In this document: piece by piece, positions 7,576-15,381 of the stretch | Numbering within the stretch: the stretch's first letter is position 1 | How the letters are laid out: each line of letters starts with the position of its first letter | Assembly: GCF_004801855.1 (NCBI RefSeq) | Contig: NZ_SSTC01000024.1 | Location: 1-57,183 of the forward strand | Origin: Pseudomonas sp. A-1 | GTDB lineage: Bacteria; Pseudomonadota; Gammaproteobacteria; Pseudomonadales; Pseudomonadaceae | Length of the DNA stretch: 57,183 bases | Reading direction: 5' to 3' | The notes under the pieces: model-generated | Told to the model about the DNA's origin: nothing | Databases searched by the model: none | What the model saw: the letters and a program-made list of their open reading frames with translations, nothing else | Translations under genes and position numbers: made by a program

Positions 7576-8991
7576 ATGAACAAGAGCACCGCGAGTGCCT
7601 CAGACACTCTTCTCCCCGACGCAGCCGGCAGCCCGGCACTGAAACGCGGCCTCGGCTTCGCCACCATGATCGCCATCTGCATCGGCGTGGTGGTGGTGCA
7701 GGGCAGCATGGTCAGCGCCCTGCAGGGCATCGGCTTCGGCGGCGCCGGTTTCCTCGCCGCCGCCGTGGTCGCCTTCCTGCTCGCCCAGTGCAACGCGCTG
7801 AGCTTCGCCGAGCTGTCGCTGATGTTCCCGCGCGCCGGCGGCACCCTCGGCAGCTACACCGAGGCGGCGCTCGGCCCGTTCCCGGCGATAGTCGCGGTGT
7901 ACGCCGGCTACGTGGTGGTGGCGATGTTCGGCCTGTCGGCCGAGCTGCTGCTGGTCGATGCGGTGATCGGCCAGCTGTTCCCGGGGATGGTGCCGGAGAT
8001 GGTGGTGCCGCTGGGCATCCTCGGCGTGCTGACCCTGCTCAACATCCTCGGCACCGACGTGTTCGCCCGCCTGCAGAACGTCTTCACCTTCGCCATGGTC
8101 GCCGCCCTGCTCCTGGTCGGCCTGACCGCGGTCACCGGCAGCGCCAACCCGGCGCCGGCCGAACTCCCCGGCGCGGTGCAGTGGAGCTGGGACGGCATCC
8201 TCGACGGCAGCTTCCTCGGCCTGGTGGCGCTGGCCATGTGGCTGCTGGTCGGCGTCGAGTTCATCTGCCCGCTGATCGGGGAAGTGCGCAACCCCGAGCG
8301 CAACGTGCCGCGGGCGATGATGCTGTCGCTGTGCCTGATCTTCGCCATCTTCCTGCTGTTCTGCTGGGGCGCCAGCCGCTACCTGACGCTGGACACCCTG
8401 ACCACCTCGCCGCTGCCCTACCTCGACTACGTCGACGCGGTGTTCGGCAAGGCCGGGCTGATCGTCGCCACCGTGATGGCGGTGACCGCCACCTGCAGCA
8501 CGGTCAACACCGTGCTCGCCTCGGTGCCGCGCATGCTGCACGGCATGGCGCTCAACGGCCAGTCGTTCCCGCAGCTCAAGCGCCTGCACCCGCGCTTCAA
8601 CACGCCGTGGGTGGCGATCCTGTTCATGGCCGCGATCATCGCCCTGCCCTTCCTGCTGCTGGGCATCGACTCGATCATCCCGCTGCTGATCGCCGCCTCG
8701 ACCAGCTGGCTGCTGGCCTACATCATCGCCCACCTCGACGTGATCGTCCTGCGCCGCCGCCAGCCCGACCTGGCGCGGCCGTTCCGCACGCCGTTCTACC
8801 CGCTGCCGCAGCTGCTCGGCATCCTCGGCATGGGCTACGTGGCGCTGAACAACTCGCCGTCGCCGGAGATGACCCAGACCGTCTACAGCCTGACCGGCGT
8901 GGTGCTGCTGATCGTCAGCGTGATCGCCGCGCTGTGGGTCAAGCTGGTGATGAAGCGTGGCCTGTTCCAGCCGGAGATGCCCAGGGGCTGA
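7576..8991 (+). CDS. APC-family amino acid/polyamine permease
   Basis: 471 residues with about 12 hydrophobic membrane segments, starting with GLGFATMIAICIGVVVVQGSM. Typical APC features are the early SFAELSLMFPRAGGTLGSYTEAALGP region and the conserved FICPLIGEVRNPERNVPRAM loop. It would sit in the inner membrane and import an amino acid or amine. It is divergent from the FAD amine oxidase and followed by a strong terminator, so it forms a single-gene unit. The pairing suggests a PuuP-like role; substrate unproven. The ATG at 7576 is preceded by GGAACGAGA. Confidence 0.85.
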   Translation: MNKSTASASDTLLPDAAGSPALKRGLGFATMIAICIGVVVVQGSMVSALQGIGFGGAGFLAAAVVAFLLAQCNALSFAELSLMFPRAGGTLGSYTEAALGPFPAIVAVYAGYVVVAMFGLSAELLLVDAVIGQLFPGMVPEMVVPLGILGVLTLLNILGTDVFARLQNVFTFAMVAALLLVGLTAVTGSANPAPAELPGAVQWSWDGILDGSFLGLVALAMWLLVGVEFICPLIGEVRNPERNVPRAMMLSLCLIFAIFLLFCWGASRYLTLDTLTTSPLPYLDYVDAVFGKAGLIVATVMAVTATCSTVNTVLASVPRMLHGMALNGQSFPQLKRLHPRFNTPWVAILFMAAIIALPFLLLGIDSIIPLLIAASTSWLLAYIIAHLDVIVLRRRQPDLARPFRTPFYPLPQLLGILGMGYVALNNSPSPEMTQTVYSLTGVVLLIVSVIAALWVKLVMKRGLFQPEMPRG

Positions 8992-9016
8992 GTCGCCACA
9001 CCCCAGAAAGTGTTAC

Positions 9017-9048
9017 CGAAGGGCGCCCGCGGGCGCCCTTCGCGTTTT
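9017..9048 (+). terminator. Rho-independent terminator of the permease gene
   Basis: CGAAGGGCGCC (9017-9027) and GGCGCCCTTCG (9032-9042) form an 11-bp stem with a 4-nt loop, followed by CGTTTT. It lies 25 nt after the permease stop. Confidence 0.88.
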
Positions 9049-9140
9049 CGCACGCTTCCGTGAAGACCTCGGCAACGGCTCTGGGACGCGGCTTTGCCCC
9101 ATACCAAAGGATGATGACCGGGCGTTGGCACGAAAATGGC

Positions 9141-9159
9141 TAACATGTTAACAATGTTA
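9141..9159. promoter_or_regulatory. Overlapping AT-rich palindromes upstream of the FeaR-like gene
   Basis: TAACATGTTAACAATGTTA contains a perfect 10-bp palindrome TAACATGTTA (9141-9150) overlapping TAACA-A-TGTTA (9149-9159). It stands out in GC-rich DNA and lies 54 nt before the regulator's likely start. It may be an operator for the regulator's own control or for another factor. Confidence 0.5.
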
Positions 9160-9212
9160 CCGCCAACCATCCCGAGTGGCGGCCACCGCCCACAGTCCCC
9201 ATGAGGTGCAGC

Positions 9213-10163
9213 GTGAACGGCTTCCACAGCACATCAGCGACGTTCGACCACTGGCTGCAGGACCTGCACCGCGTGTGCGGCCACTTCGAGGCCAGCCCGC
9301 CCGGGCGCGGCGAGCGCTTCGTCGGCGAGATCGCCCGCCACGACCACGGCGGCCTGGAGCTGGCGCACATCCGCACCAACGCGGGGCGCATCGCCCGCCA
9401 GCAGTGCCGCAGCGACCGCGGCGACGACCGCCACTGCTTCCTGGTGGTCAACCGCAGCGGCCACTCCGAGGTGCGCCAGGACAACGGCCGCATCCAGCTG
9501 GCGCCCGGCGACATGGCGCTGTTCGACTCCACCCGCGCCAGCGAGATCACCAGCGGCGACCTGATCGATCACGTGTCCTTCCACCTGTCGCGCGAGACGC
9601 TGTGCCGCCACTTCGCGCCCAACCAGCGACTGTTCGGCAAGCTCGACCTGGGCTCGACCAGCGGCCGCCTGCTGGCCAGCCTGGCCGGACAGATCCTCGC
9701 CGACGACAGCGGGCAGACCGCCGCCGACGAGGGCAGCGCCCTCCAGGAAGCGCTGATCGCCCTGCTGCTGCCGACCCTGCGCGGCAGCACGCCGGCGCGC
9801 AGCGAGCTGGGCGAGACGCCGCACGCCGCGCTGCTGCGCGACCAGGCGCAGCGCCTGATCGGCCAGCTGCTGCAGGAGGCGCAGCTCTCCCCGCAGTACC
9901 TGGCCGAGCGCCTGCACATCTCCATCCGCCAGCTGTACCGGCTGTTCGAGGACCAGGGCGACAGCGTCTGCCGCTACATCCAGCGCCAGCGCCTGCAGCG
10001 CAGCGCCGAGGATCTCGGCAACCCGCAGCTGCGCCACGAGTCGATCACCCAGATCGCCTTCAAGTGGGGCTTCGCCGACTCGGCGCACTTCAGCCGCGCG
10101 TTCAAGAAGCAGTTCGAGCTGTCGCCCAAGGACTACCGGCTGCAGCGCCAGACCACGCACTGA
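9213..10163 (+). CDS. FeaR-like AraC-family transcriptional regulator
   Basis: 316 residues from GTG 9213, which has GAGG at a 6-nt spacing; an in-frame ATG at 9201 lacks a ribosome site. The N-terminal half (FDHWLQDLHRVCGHFE, CFLVVNRSGHSEV, LAPGDMALFDSTRASEI) resembles the sensing domain of E. coli FeaR, activator of phenylethylamine oxidation genes. The C-terminal two helix-turn-helix units include LAERLHISIRQLYRLFEDQG and FADSAHFSRAFKKQF. It probably senses an amine or its aldehyde/acid product and controls the adjacent oxidase and permease genes. The effector is not known here. Confidence 0.83.
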   Translation: MNGFHSTSATFDHWLQDLHRVCGHFEASPPGRGERFVGEIARHDHGGLELAHIRTNAGRIARQQCRSDRGDDRHCFLVVNRSGHSEVRQDNGRIQLAPGDMALFDSTRASEITSGDLIDHVSFHLSRETLCRHFAPNQRLFGKLDLGSTSGRLLASLAGQILADDSGQTAADEGSALQEALIALLLPTLRGSTPARSELGETPHAALLRDQAQRLIGQLLQEAQLSPQYLAERLHISIRQLYRLFEDQGDSVCRYIQRQRLQRSAEDLGNPQLRHESITQIAFKWGFADSAHFSRAFKKQFELSPKDYRLQRQTTH

Positions 10164-10174
10164 GCGCCGGGCGG

Positions 10175-10211
10175 GAATAAAAAACGCCCGGCACAGGGCG
10201 GGTGCCGGGCG
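10175..10211 (-). terminator. Terminator of the aminotransferase gene
   Basis: Read on the minus strand, CGCCCGGCAC / GTGCCGGGCG form a 10-bp stem (arms 10202-10211 and 10185-10194) followed by TTTTTTATT. A second overlapping stem (10166-10173 with 10185-10192) may end transcription of the convergent regulator. Confidence 0.85.
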
Positions 10212-10252
10212 AACAGGAGCCCGCGGGGAGCCCCTTCAGGGAAAGCTCGTGG

Positions 10253-11464
10253 TCAGGCGCTCGCCCGCTCCTCGCGCAGGCGCGCCTGGCTGACCCGCAC
10301 CAGCGCGCGCTCCAGGCGGCGCAGCATCTCGTCGATGTTGGCGTGGCTGACCGTCAGCGCCGGCGAGAAGCGCAGCACGTGCGGCTGCGGCGCGTTGAGC
10401 AGCAGGCCCTCGTCCAGCGCCGCGCGCACCACCGCCGGCGCCGCCAGGCGCTGCAGCGGCAGCCCCCAGAGCAGGCCCTGGCCGCGCAGCGGGCCGTGGC
10501 CATGGCGGCGCGCCAGCTGCGCCAGGCCGTCGCGCAGGTGCTCGCCCAGCTCGCGCACCTGCTCGAGGAAGCCCGGCTCCAGCAGGGTCTTCAGCACCGC
10601 CAGGCCGGCGGCCAGCATCAGCGCGTTGCCGTGGTGGGTGCCGCCCTGCTCGCCCGGCTCCAGGCAGCAGGCGTTGCCGCGCGCCAGCACGGCGGCCAGC
10701 GGCACGCCGCCCCCCAGGCCCTTGCCGAGGGTGACGATGTCGGCGCGCACGCCGTACAGCTCCTCGGCGAGCAGCGAACCGCAGCGGCCCATGCCAGTCT
10801 GCACCTCGTCGAGGATCAGCAGCACGCCGCGCGCGCGGCACAGGCGCTCGGCGCCCTGCAGGTAGTCGAGGGTCGCCGGTATCACCCCGGCCTCGCCCTG
10901 CACCGGCTCCAGCATCACCGCAACGGTATGCGCATCGATCGCCTGGGCCAGCGCCTCCAGATCGTTGTAGGGCACCTTCTCGAAGCCCGGCAGCTTGGGC
11001 TCGAACAGTTGCTGGAAGGCCGGCTTGCCGGAGGCGGACATGGCGCCGAGGGTACGGCCGTGGAAGCTGTGCCGGGCGGTGACTATGGTGAAGGCGCCGT
11101 CGCGGTGGCGCTGGCCCCACTTGCGCGCCAGCTTGATCGCCCCCTCGCAGGCCTCGGCGCCGCTGCCCACGAAGTAGGCCTGGTCGCTGCCGGTGGCCTC
11201 GCACAGGCGGCCGGCCAGCTTGAGCAGGCCGGGATGCTGGAAGGCCGAACCGCTGTTGAGCAGCCGCTCGGCCTGGCGCTTGAGCGCCTCGACCACCACG
11301 CTCGGGCTGTGGCCGAGGCTGTTGGCCGCCCAGCCCTGGGTGAAGTCGAGGTAGGCGCGGCCCTCGCGGTCCCACAGCCAGGAACCCTGGCCGCGCACAA
11401 AGACCTGCTCGGGGCGCGCCACGCTGGGCATCAGGCGCAGGCTGGCGAGGGCATCGTCACGCAT
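10253..11464 (-). CDS. Class III PLP-dependent aminotransferase (acetylornithine aminotransferase-like)
   Basis: 403 residues. Family marks are AYFVGSGAEACEGAIKLARKW for cofactor phosphate binding, ILDEVQTGMGRCG with the PLP aspartate, and the Schiff-base lysine in TLGKGLGGGVPLAAV. It transfers an amino group between an omega- or alpha-amine and an oxoacid; acetylornithine, succinylornithine or a polyamine-derived amine are possible. The true arginine-pathway enzyme is usually elsewhere, so this is a paralogue. The start overlaps the upstream MOSC gene by 8 nt, indicating translational coupling. Confidence 0.85.
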   Translation of the reverse strand: MRDDALASLRLMPSVARPEQVFVRGQGSWLWDREGRAYLDFTQGWAANSLGHSPSVVVEALKRQAERLLNSGSAFQHPGLLKLAGRLCEATGSDQAYFVGSGAEACEGAIKLARKWGQRHRDGAFTIVTARHSFHGRTLGAMSASGKPAFQQLFEPKLPGFEKVPYNDLEALAQAIDAHTVAVMLEPVQGEAGVIPATLDYLQGAERLCRARGVLLILDEVQTGMGRCGSLLAEELYGVRADIVTLGKGLGGGVPLAAVLARGNACCLEPGEQGGTHHGNALMLAAGLAVLKTLLEPGFLEQVRELGEHLRDGLAQLARRHGHGPLRGQGLLWGLPLQRLAAPAVVRAALDEGLLLNAPQPHVLRFSPALTVSHANIDEMLRRLERALVRVSQARLREERASA

Positions 11465-12161
11465 GGTCGGCGCCCTCGGCGGCTGGCTGCGCGCTGGCGC
11501 GGCCGTACAGGCGCGGCTGCCAGTCCTCCAGCTCGCCGCTGGCCAGGCGCCGCGCGGCGATCCGCCGCCACTCGCTGCCCAGCGCGTCGCAGGCCAGCAT
11601 CTGGCGCAGGGCGCTGCGCTGCAGCGGTTCGTGGACGAACCAGGCGAGCAGCCGCGCCACGCTGAGTTCCGGGTAGTGGCGCTGCACCAGCTGCAGCGGC
11701 GCCCGAGTGTCGACCAGGCCGGGGCGCCGCACCCGATAGAACCAGCCGCAGCGACCGCTGTCCTGCAGCAGCGCCGGCAGCTCGGCCAGGTTCCAGCGCT
11801 GCGCCAGGCGGTAGTCGGGCAGGCACGGCTGGCTGACCTCCAGCAGCGCCTCGCCCCAGCGCACCAGGTCGCCGATGCAGATCTCGGCCTCGCCGACGCC
11901 GAAGGTGGATAAGTTTTCGCCGCAGGCCGCCGGGCGCCACTTGTGCAGCGGGAAGCGCTTGCGCCAGTGGCGGTAGTGCTCGGCCGGGTAGTGCAGCAGG
12001 GCGCAATCGGCCGCGCCGGGGTGGCGGCGGCGCGCCAGCTCGTCGCCCGGCAGGCCGTCGCCGGCCAGCCAGCATTCGCCGTCCAGCCGGCGCACCTCGG
12101 TGCTGCTGGAAGCCTCTTCGACTTTGCCTATGAAAACTTCCCGAATCCGCAGGCTGTGCAT
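11457..12161 (-). CDS. MOSC-domain protein (YiiM-like) with an altered cysteine site
   Basis: 234 residues aligning along most of E. coli YiiM as I recall it: an N-terminal barrel with CGENLSTFGV and CIGDLVRWGEALLEVSQP, and a C-terminal helical part ending LASGELEDWQPRLYG. YiiM-type MOSC proteins bind molybdenum cofactor and reduce N-hydroxylated compounds. The usual R-S-P-C of the MOSC site reads C-L-P-D here (SQPCLPDYRL), moving the cysteine by three positions, and the HGG motif reads HPG. Activity may be changed or lost. It is co-transcribed with the aminotransferase and divergent from a LysR regulator. Confidence 0.82.
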   Translation of the reverse strand: MHSLRIREVFIGKVEEASSSTEVRRLDGECWLAGDGLPGDELARRRHPGAADCALLHYPAEHYRHWRKRFPLHKWRPAACGENLSTFGVGEAEICIGDLVRWGEALLEVSQPCLPDYRLAQRWNLAELPALLQDSGRCGWFYRVRRPGLVDTRAPLQLVQRHYPELSVARLLAWFVHEPLQRSALRQMLACDALGSEWRRIAARRLASGELEDWQPRLYGRASAQPAAEGADHA

Positions 12162-12261
12162 GGTCCTGCAATCCCCTGTTGGCGCTTGATGGACGCTAGA
12201 CTAGGGCTCGGCCGGCCTGCGGGCCATTTCGATTTGCCAGCATTTGAAATAGGTTTTCCTT

Positions 12262-13140
12262 ATGGATTTCCGCCAGCTTCGCTACTTCGTCGCGGTCTAC
12301 GAGGAGGGCCATGTCGGCCGCGCCGCCGAGCGCCTGAGCATCTCCCAGCCGGCGCTGTCGCAGCAGATCCGCCAGCTGGAGGGTGAGCTGGAGGTGGCGC
12401 TGTTCCAGCGCGGCGGCAAGCGCCTGCTGCCGGCGCCGGCGGCACACACCCTCTACCACCACGCGCTGCCGCTGCTCGACGGCCTGGAGCGCTGCCGCGA
12501 GGCCATGCGCGCGTTCCGCTGCCAGGCGCCGCGCAGCCTGGCCATCGGCGTGCTGCAGACGGTCAATGCCAGCCTGGTGCCGCTGCTGCTGGAGCGCCTG
12601 CGCGCCCTGCAGCCGCAGCTGGTGGTGCAGATCTACGAGCTGTCGGGGATCGACATCGAGCGGCGCCTGCTCACCGGCAGCCTGGACGTCGGCATCGGCT
12701 TCCTGCCGCCGCGCCAGCCGGGGCTGCACAGCCTGCTGCTGTACGAGGACGAGCTGCAGCTGGTGATCGCCGCCGACCATCCGCTGCGCGAGTTCCGCAA
12801 GGTGTCGCTGGCCCAGGCCGCCGAGCTGCCGATGCTGCTGCTCGGCGAGGAATTCCGCATCCGCCAGATCTGGCAGGAGCAGCTCAGCGCGATCGGCCGC
12901 CGGCCGCGGGTGCAGGCCGAGCTGAACCAGATGGGAGGCATCCTCGACAGCCTGGCGCACACCCAGCTGGCCTCGGTGCTGCCCGGCCGCGCGCGCCAGG
13001 TGCAGGGCCACGCGCAGCTGCTGTGGAAGCCGCTCAGCGAGCCGCGTATCCCGCTGCAGGTGGGCCTGGTGTATCGCGACGCGCAGCGTCAGCAGGCGAC
13101 CCTGGAGCTGCTGCGCTCGGTGCTCGAAGGCGGGATCTGA
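12262..13140 (+). CDS. LysR-family transcriptional regulator
   Basis: 292 residues. The N-terminal winged helix-turn-helix (MDFRQLRYFVAVYEEGHVGRAAERLSISQPALSQQI) is typical of LysR and is followed by a two-lobed effector domain (about residues 90-290) most like the CynR/BenM group. It is divergent from the MOSC-aminotransferase pair with a 100-nt shared control region, so it likely regulates that pair in response to a small molecule. A TAGACT -10-like element lies at 12197-12202. The gene converges on rsmY. Confidence 0.9.
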   Translation: MDFRQLRYFVAVYEEGHVGRAAERLSISQPALSQQIRQLEGELEVALFQRGGKRLLPAPAAHTLYHHALPLLDGLERCREAMRAFRCQAPRSLAIGVLQTVNASLVPLLLERLRALQPQLVVQIYELSGIDIERRLLTGSLDVGIGFLPPRQPGLHSLLLYEDELQLVIAADHPLREFRKVSLAQAAELPMLLLGEEFRIRQIWQEQLSAIGRRPRVQAELNQMGGILDSLAHTQLASVLPGRARQVQGHAQLLWKPLSEPRIPLQVGLVYRDAQRQQATLELLRSVLEGGI

Positions 13141-13197
13141 GACGCCCTGTGGCCGGTCCGCGCGAGCGCAGCAGCGGGCGGAAAAATCGCGGGCAAA

Positions 13198-13318
13198 AGA
13201 AAACCCCGCCGAAGCGGGGTTCTTGCAGACCGTGTCCTGACATCCGTGATCGCCCCACCATCCTGATGGGATCCCTGTAATCCATGTTCTGATTCGCGCT
13301 TCCTGCGCCAAGTCCAGA
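13198..13318 (-). ncRNA. rsmY: RsmY, small RNA that sequesters RsmA/CsrA
   Basis: A transcript of about 120 nt inferred on the minus strand. It contains seven GGA motifs, several in hairpin loops: GCGC-AGGAA-GCGC near the 5' end, GGATTACAGGGATCC, CATCAGGATG and TGTCAGGACA. It ends in the stem AACCCCGC-TTCG-GCGGGGTT plus TTTTCTTTT. These are the hallmarks of RsmY, which binds RsmA/RsmE and relieves translational repression in the Gac/Rsm pathway. In P. aeruginosa rsmY also lies next to this LysR gene. The 5' end is estimated to within a few nucleotides. Confidence 0.88.
13202..13221. terminator. RsmY terminator hairpin, likely bidirectional
   Basis: AACCCCGC (13202-13209), loop CGAA, GCGGGGTT (13214-13221). 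On the minus strand TTTTCTTTT follows. On the plus strand only TTCTT follows, enough to help end the LysR transcript. Confidence 0.88.
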
Positions 13319-13375
13319 TGTGCTTAGGTTAGTTGCCGGGCCGGGGAGTTCCTAGGGCGGTTAGCCCCCACCTTG

Positions 13376-13393
13376 TGTAAGCCTATGCTTACG
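13376..13393 (-). promoter_or_regulatory. GacA upstream activating sequence of rsmY
   Basis: TGTAAG-CCTATG-CTTACG on the plus strand matches the GacA consensus TGTAAG-N6-CTTACA except for the last base. It lies about 58-75 nt upstream of the predicted rsmY start. A poor -35 region and a TAACCT-like -10 follow, consistent with activator dependence. Confidence 0.82.
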
Positions 13394-13431
13394 CATGGCC
13401 AGCATCGACCGGCGCAGCAGCCGGGCGATGC

Positions 13432-15237
13432 TCAATGGCCGAGTTCGAATTCCTCCTCGCCCATCGCCATCAGGCTGCCGGCGCCGGCCTGGATGCAGGC
13501 CACATGGGTGCGGGTGCGCGGCAGGATGCGCTGGAAGTAGAAGCGCGCGGTGTGCAGCTTGGCGCGGTAGAAGGCGGCCTCGTCCGTGCCGGCGGCCAGC
13601 TTCTCCTGCGCCACGCGCGCCATGTCGGCCCAGAAGTACGCCAGGCAGGCGTAGCCGGAGTACATCAGGTAGTCCACCGCGGCGGCGCCGACCTCCTCGC
13701 GGTCCTGCACGGCCTTCATGCCGATCTGCAGGGTCAGCTCGCCCCACTCCCGATTGAGCTGGGCCAGCGGGGCGACGAACTCGGCCAGCGCCGCGTCGCC
13801 CTCGTGGGCCTTGCAGAACTTGTGGACGACCCTGGTGAAGGCCTTGAGCGTCTCGCCCTGGGTCAGCAGCACCTTGCGCCCCAGCAGGTCGAGGGCCTGG
13901 ATGCCGGTGGTGCCCTCGTACATCAGCGCGATGCGGCTGTCGCGGGCGTTCTGCTCCATGCCCCACTCGGCGATGTAGCCGTGGCCGCCGAACACCTGCA
14001 TGCCGAGGCTGGCGCTCTCGAAGCCGGTCTCGGTGGCGAAGGCCTTGGCGATCGGGGTGACGAAGGCCAGCAGGGTGTCCGCCTCCTTGCGCGCCACCTC
14101 GTCGCTGCTGTAGCGCACCACGTCGACCAGCCTGGCGGCGTAGTAGATCAGCGCGCGGTTGCCCTCGGCGAAGGCCCTGATGGTCAGCAGCATGCGCCGC
14201 ACGTCGGGGTGGACGATGATCGGGTCGGCCGGCTTGTCGGGCGCCTTGGCCCCGCTGAGGGCGCGCATCTGCAGGCGCTCGCGGGCGTATTTCACCGCAC
14301 CCTGGAAGGCCACCTCGGCGTGCGCCAGGCCCTGCAGGGCGGTGCCGATGCGCGCGGTGTTCATGAAGGTGAACATGCACTTGAGGCCCTCGTTGGCCGG
14401 GCCGATCAGCCAGCCGGTGGCGCCGTCGAAGTTCATCACGCAGGTGGCGTTGCCGTGGATGCCCATCTTGTGTTCCAGCGAGCCGCAGGACAGCGCGTTG
14501 CGCGGGCCGATTCCGCCATCCGCCGCGGGCAGGAACTTGGGCACGATGAACAGCGAGATGCCCTTGGTGCCGGCCGGGGCGTCGGGCAGGCGGGCGAGGA
14601 CGATGTGCACGATGTTGTCGGCCAGGTCGTGCTCGCCGGCGGAGATGAAGATCTTGGTGCCGCTGATCTTGTAGGAACCGTCGGCCTGCGGCTCGGCGCG
14701 GGTGCGCAACAGGCCGAGGTCGGAGCCGCAGTGCGGCTCGGTCAGGCACATGGTGCCGGTCCACTCGCCGCTCACCAGCCTGGGCAGATAGGCCGCCTTC
14801 TGCTCTTCCGTGCCGTGCGCCGACAGGGTGTTCATCGCGCCGTGGGCCAGCCCCGGGTACATGCCCCAGGCCCAGTTGGCCTCGCCGACCAGCTCGCTGA
14901 CCACCAGGCCCAGCGACTCGGGCAGGCCCTGGCCGCCGTGCTCCGGCTCGTGGGCCAGGCTCGGCATGCCCAGCTCGACATACTGGCGGTAGGCCTCCCT
15001 GAAGCCGCTCGGGGTCTTCACCCCCTCCGCCGTCCAGGTGCAGCCCTCGAGGTCGCCGACCCGGTTGAGCGGCGCCAGCACCTCCTCGCAGAACTGCGCG
15101 GTCTGCTCGAGGATGGCGTCGACCACGTCGGGGGTGGCGTCCTGGCAGGCGGGCAGGCTCTGGTAGTGCTGCGGGTAGCCGAGCAGCTCGTCGCGGACGA
15201 AGCGCAGGTCGCGCAGGGGGGCCTTGTAGTCGGGCAT
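13432..15237 (-). CDS. Acyl-CoA dehydrogenase (large, about 600-residue type)
   Basis: 601 residues from the ATG at 15237, with AGAGGA upstream. Domains in order: short N-terminal extension (MPDYKAPLRDLRFVRDELLGYP), alpha-helical and beta domains with TMCLTEPHCGSDLGLLRTRA, a C-terminal FAD domain with QVFGGHGYIAEWGMEQNARD and the catalytic glutamate in MYEGTTGIQALDL, then the extra C-terminal domain of this subclass. It oxidises acyl-CoA to enoyl-CoA in beta-oxidation. The likely chain preference is medium to long, but this cannot be fixed from sequence. It is a single gene, divergent from the secreted unknown protein. Confidence 0.92.
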   Translation of the reverse strand: MPDYKAPLRDLRFVRDELLGYPQHYQSLPACQDATPDVVDAILEQTAQFCEEVLAPLNRVGDLEGCTWTAEGVKTPSGFREAYRQYVELGMPSLAHEPEHGGQGLPESLGLVVSELVGEANWAWGMYPGLAHGAMNTLSAHGTEEQKAAYLPRLVSGEWTGTMCLTEPHCGSDLGLLRTRAEPQADGSYKISGTKIFISAGEHDLADNIVHIVLARLPDAPAGTKGISLFIVPKFLPAADGGIGPRNALSCGSLEHKMGIHGNATCVMNFDGATGWLIGPANEGLKCMFTFMNTARIGTALQGLAHAEVAFQGAVKYARERLQMRALSGAKAPDKPADPIIVHPDVRRMLLTIRAFAEGNRALIYYAARLVDVVRYSSDEVARKEADTLLAFVTPIAKAFATETGFESASLGMQVFGGHGYIAEWGMEQNARDSRIALMYEGTTGIQALDLLGRKVLLTQGETLKAFTRVVHKFCKAHEGDAALAEFVAPLAQLNREWGELTLQIGMKAVQDREEVGAAAVDYLMYSGYACLAYFWADMARVAQEKLAAGTDEAAFYRAKLHTARFYFQRILPRTRTHVACIQAGAGSLMAMGEEEFELGH

Positions 15238-15381
15238 GGTGATCGTCCTCTGAAACCGTCTGTCGTTGCTCGACAGTATGGCCGATCGCCCCGCTCGGCA
15301 AGCCGTTCGGCGCCGGCGGCCGCTCCGGCCGCGGCGGGCACCTATGCTTTCCGGGCGGCACGGCGCGGGGGAGGCACACCC

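Noticed and set aside
13435-15381. Plus-strand open frame antisense to the acyl-CoA dehydrogenase
   Set aside because: Low-complexity GC-rich antisense translation. Only the part from 15382 codes for a signal-peptide protein.
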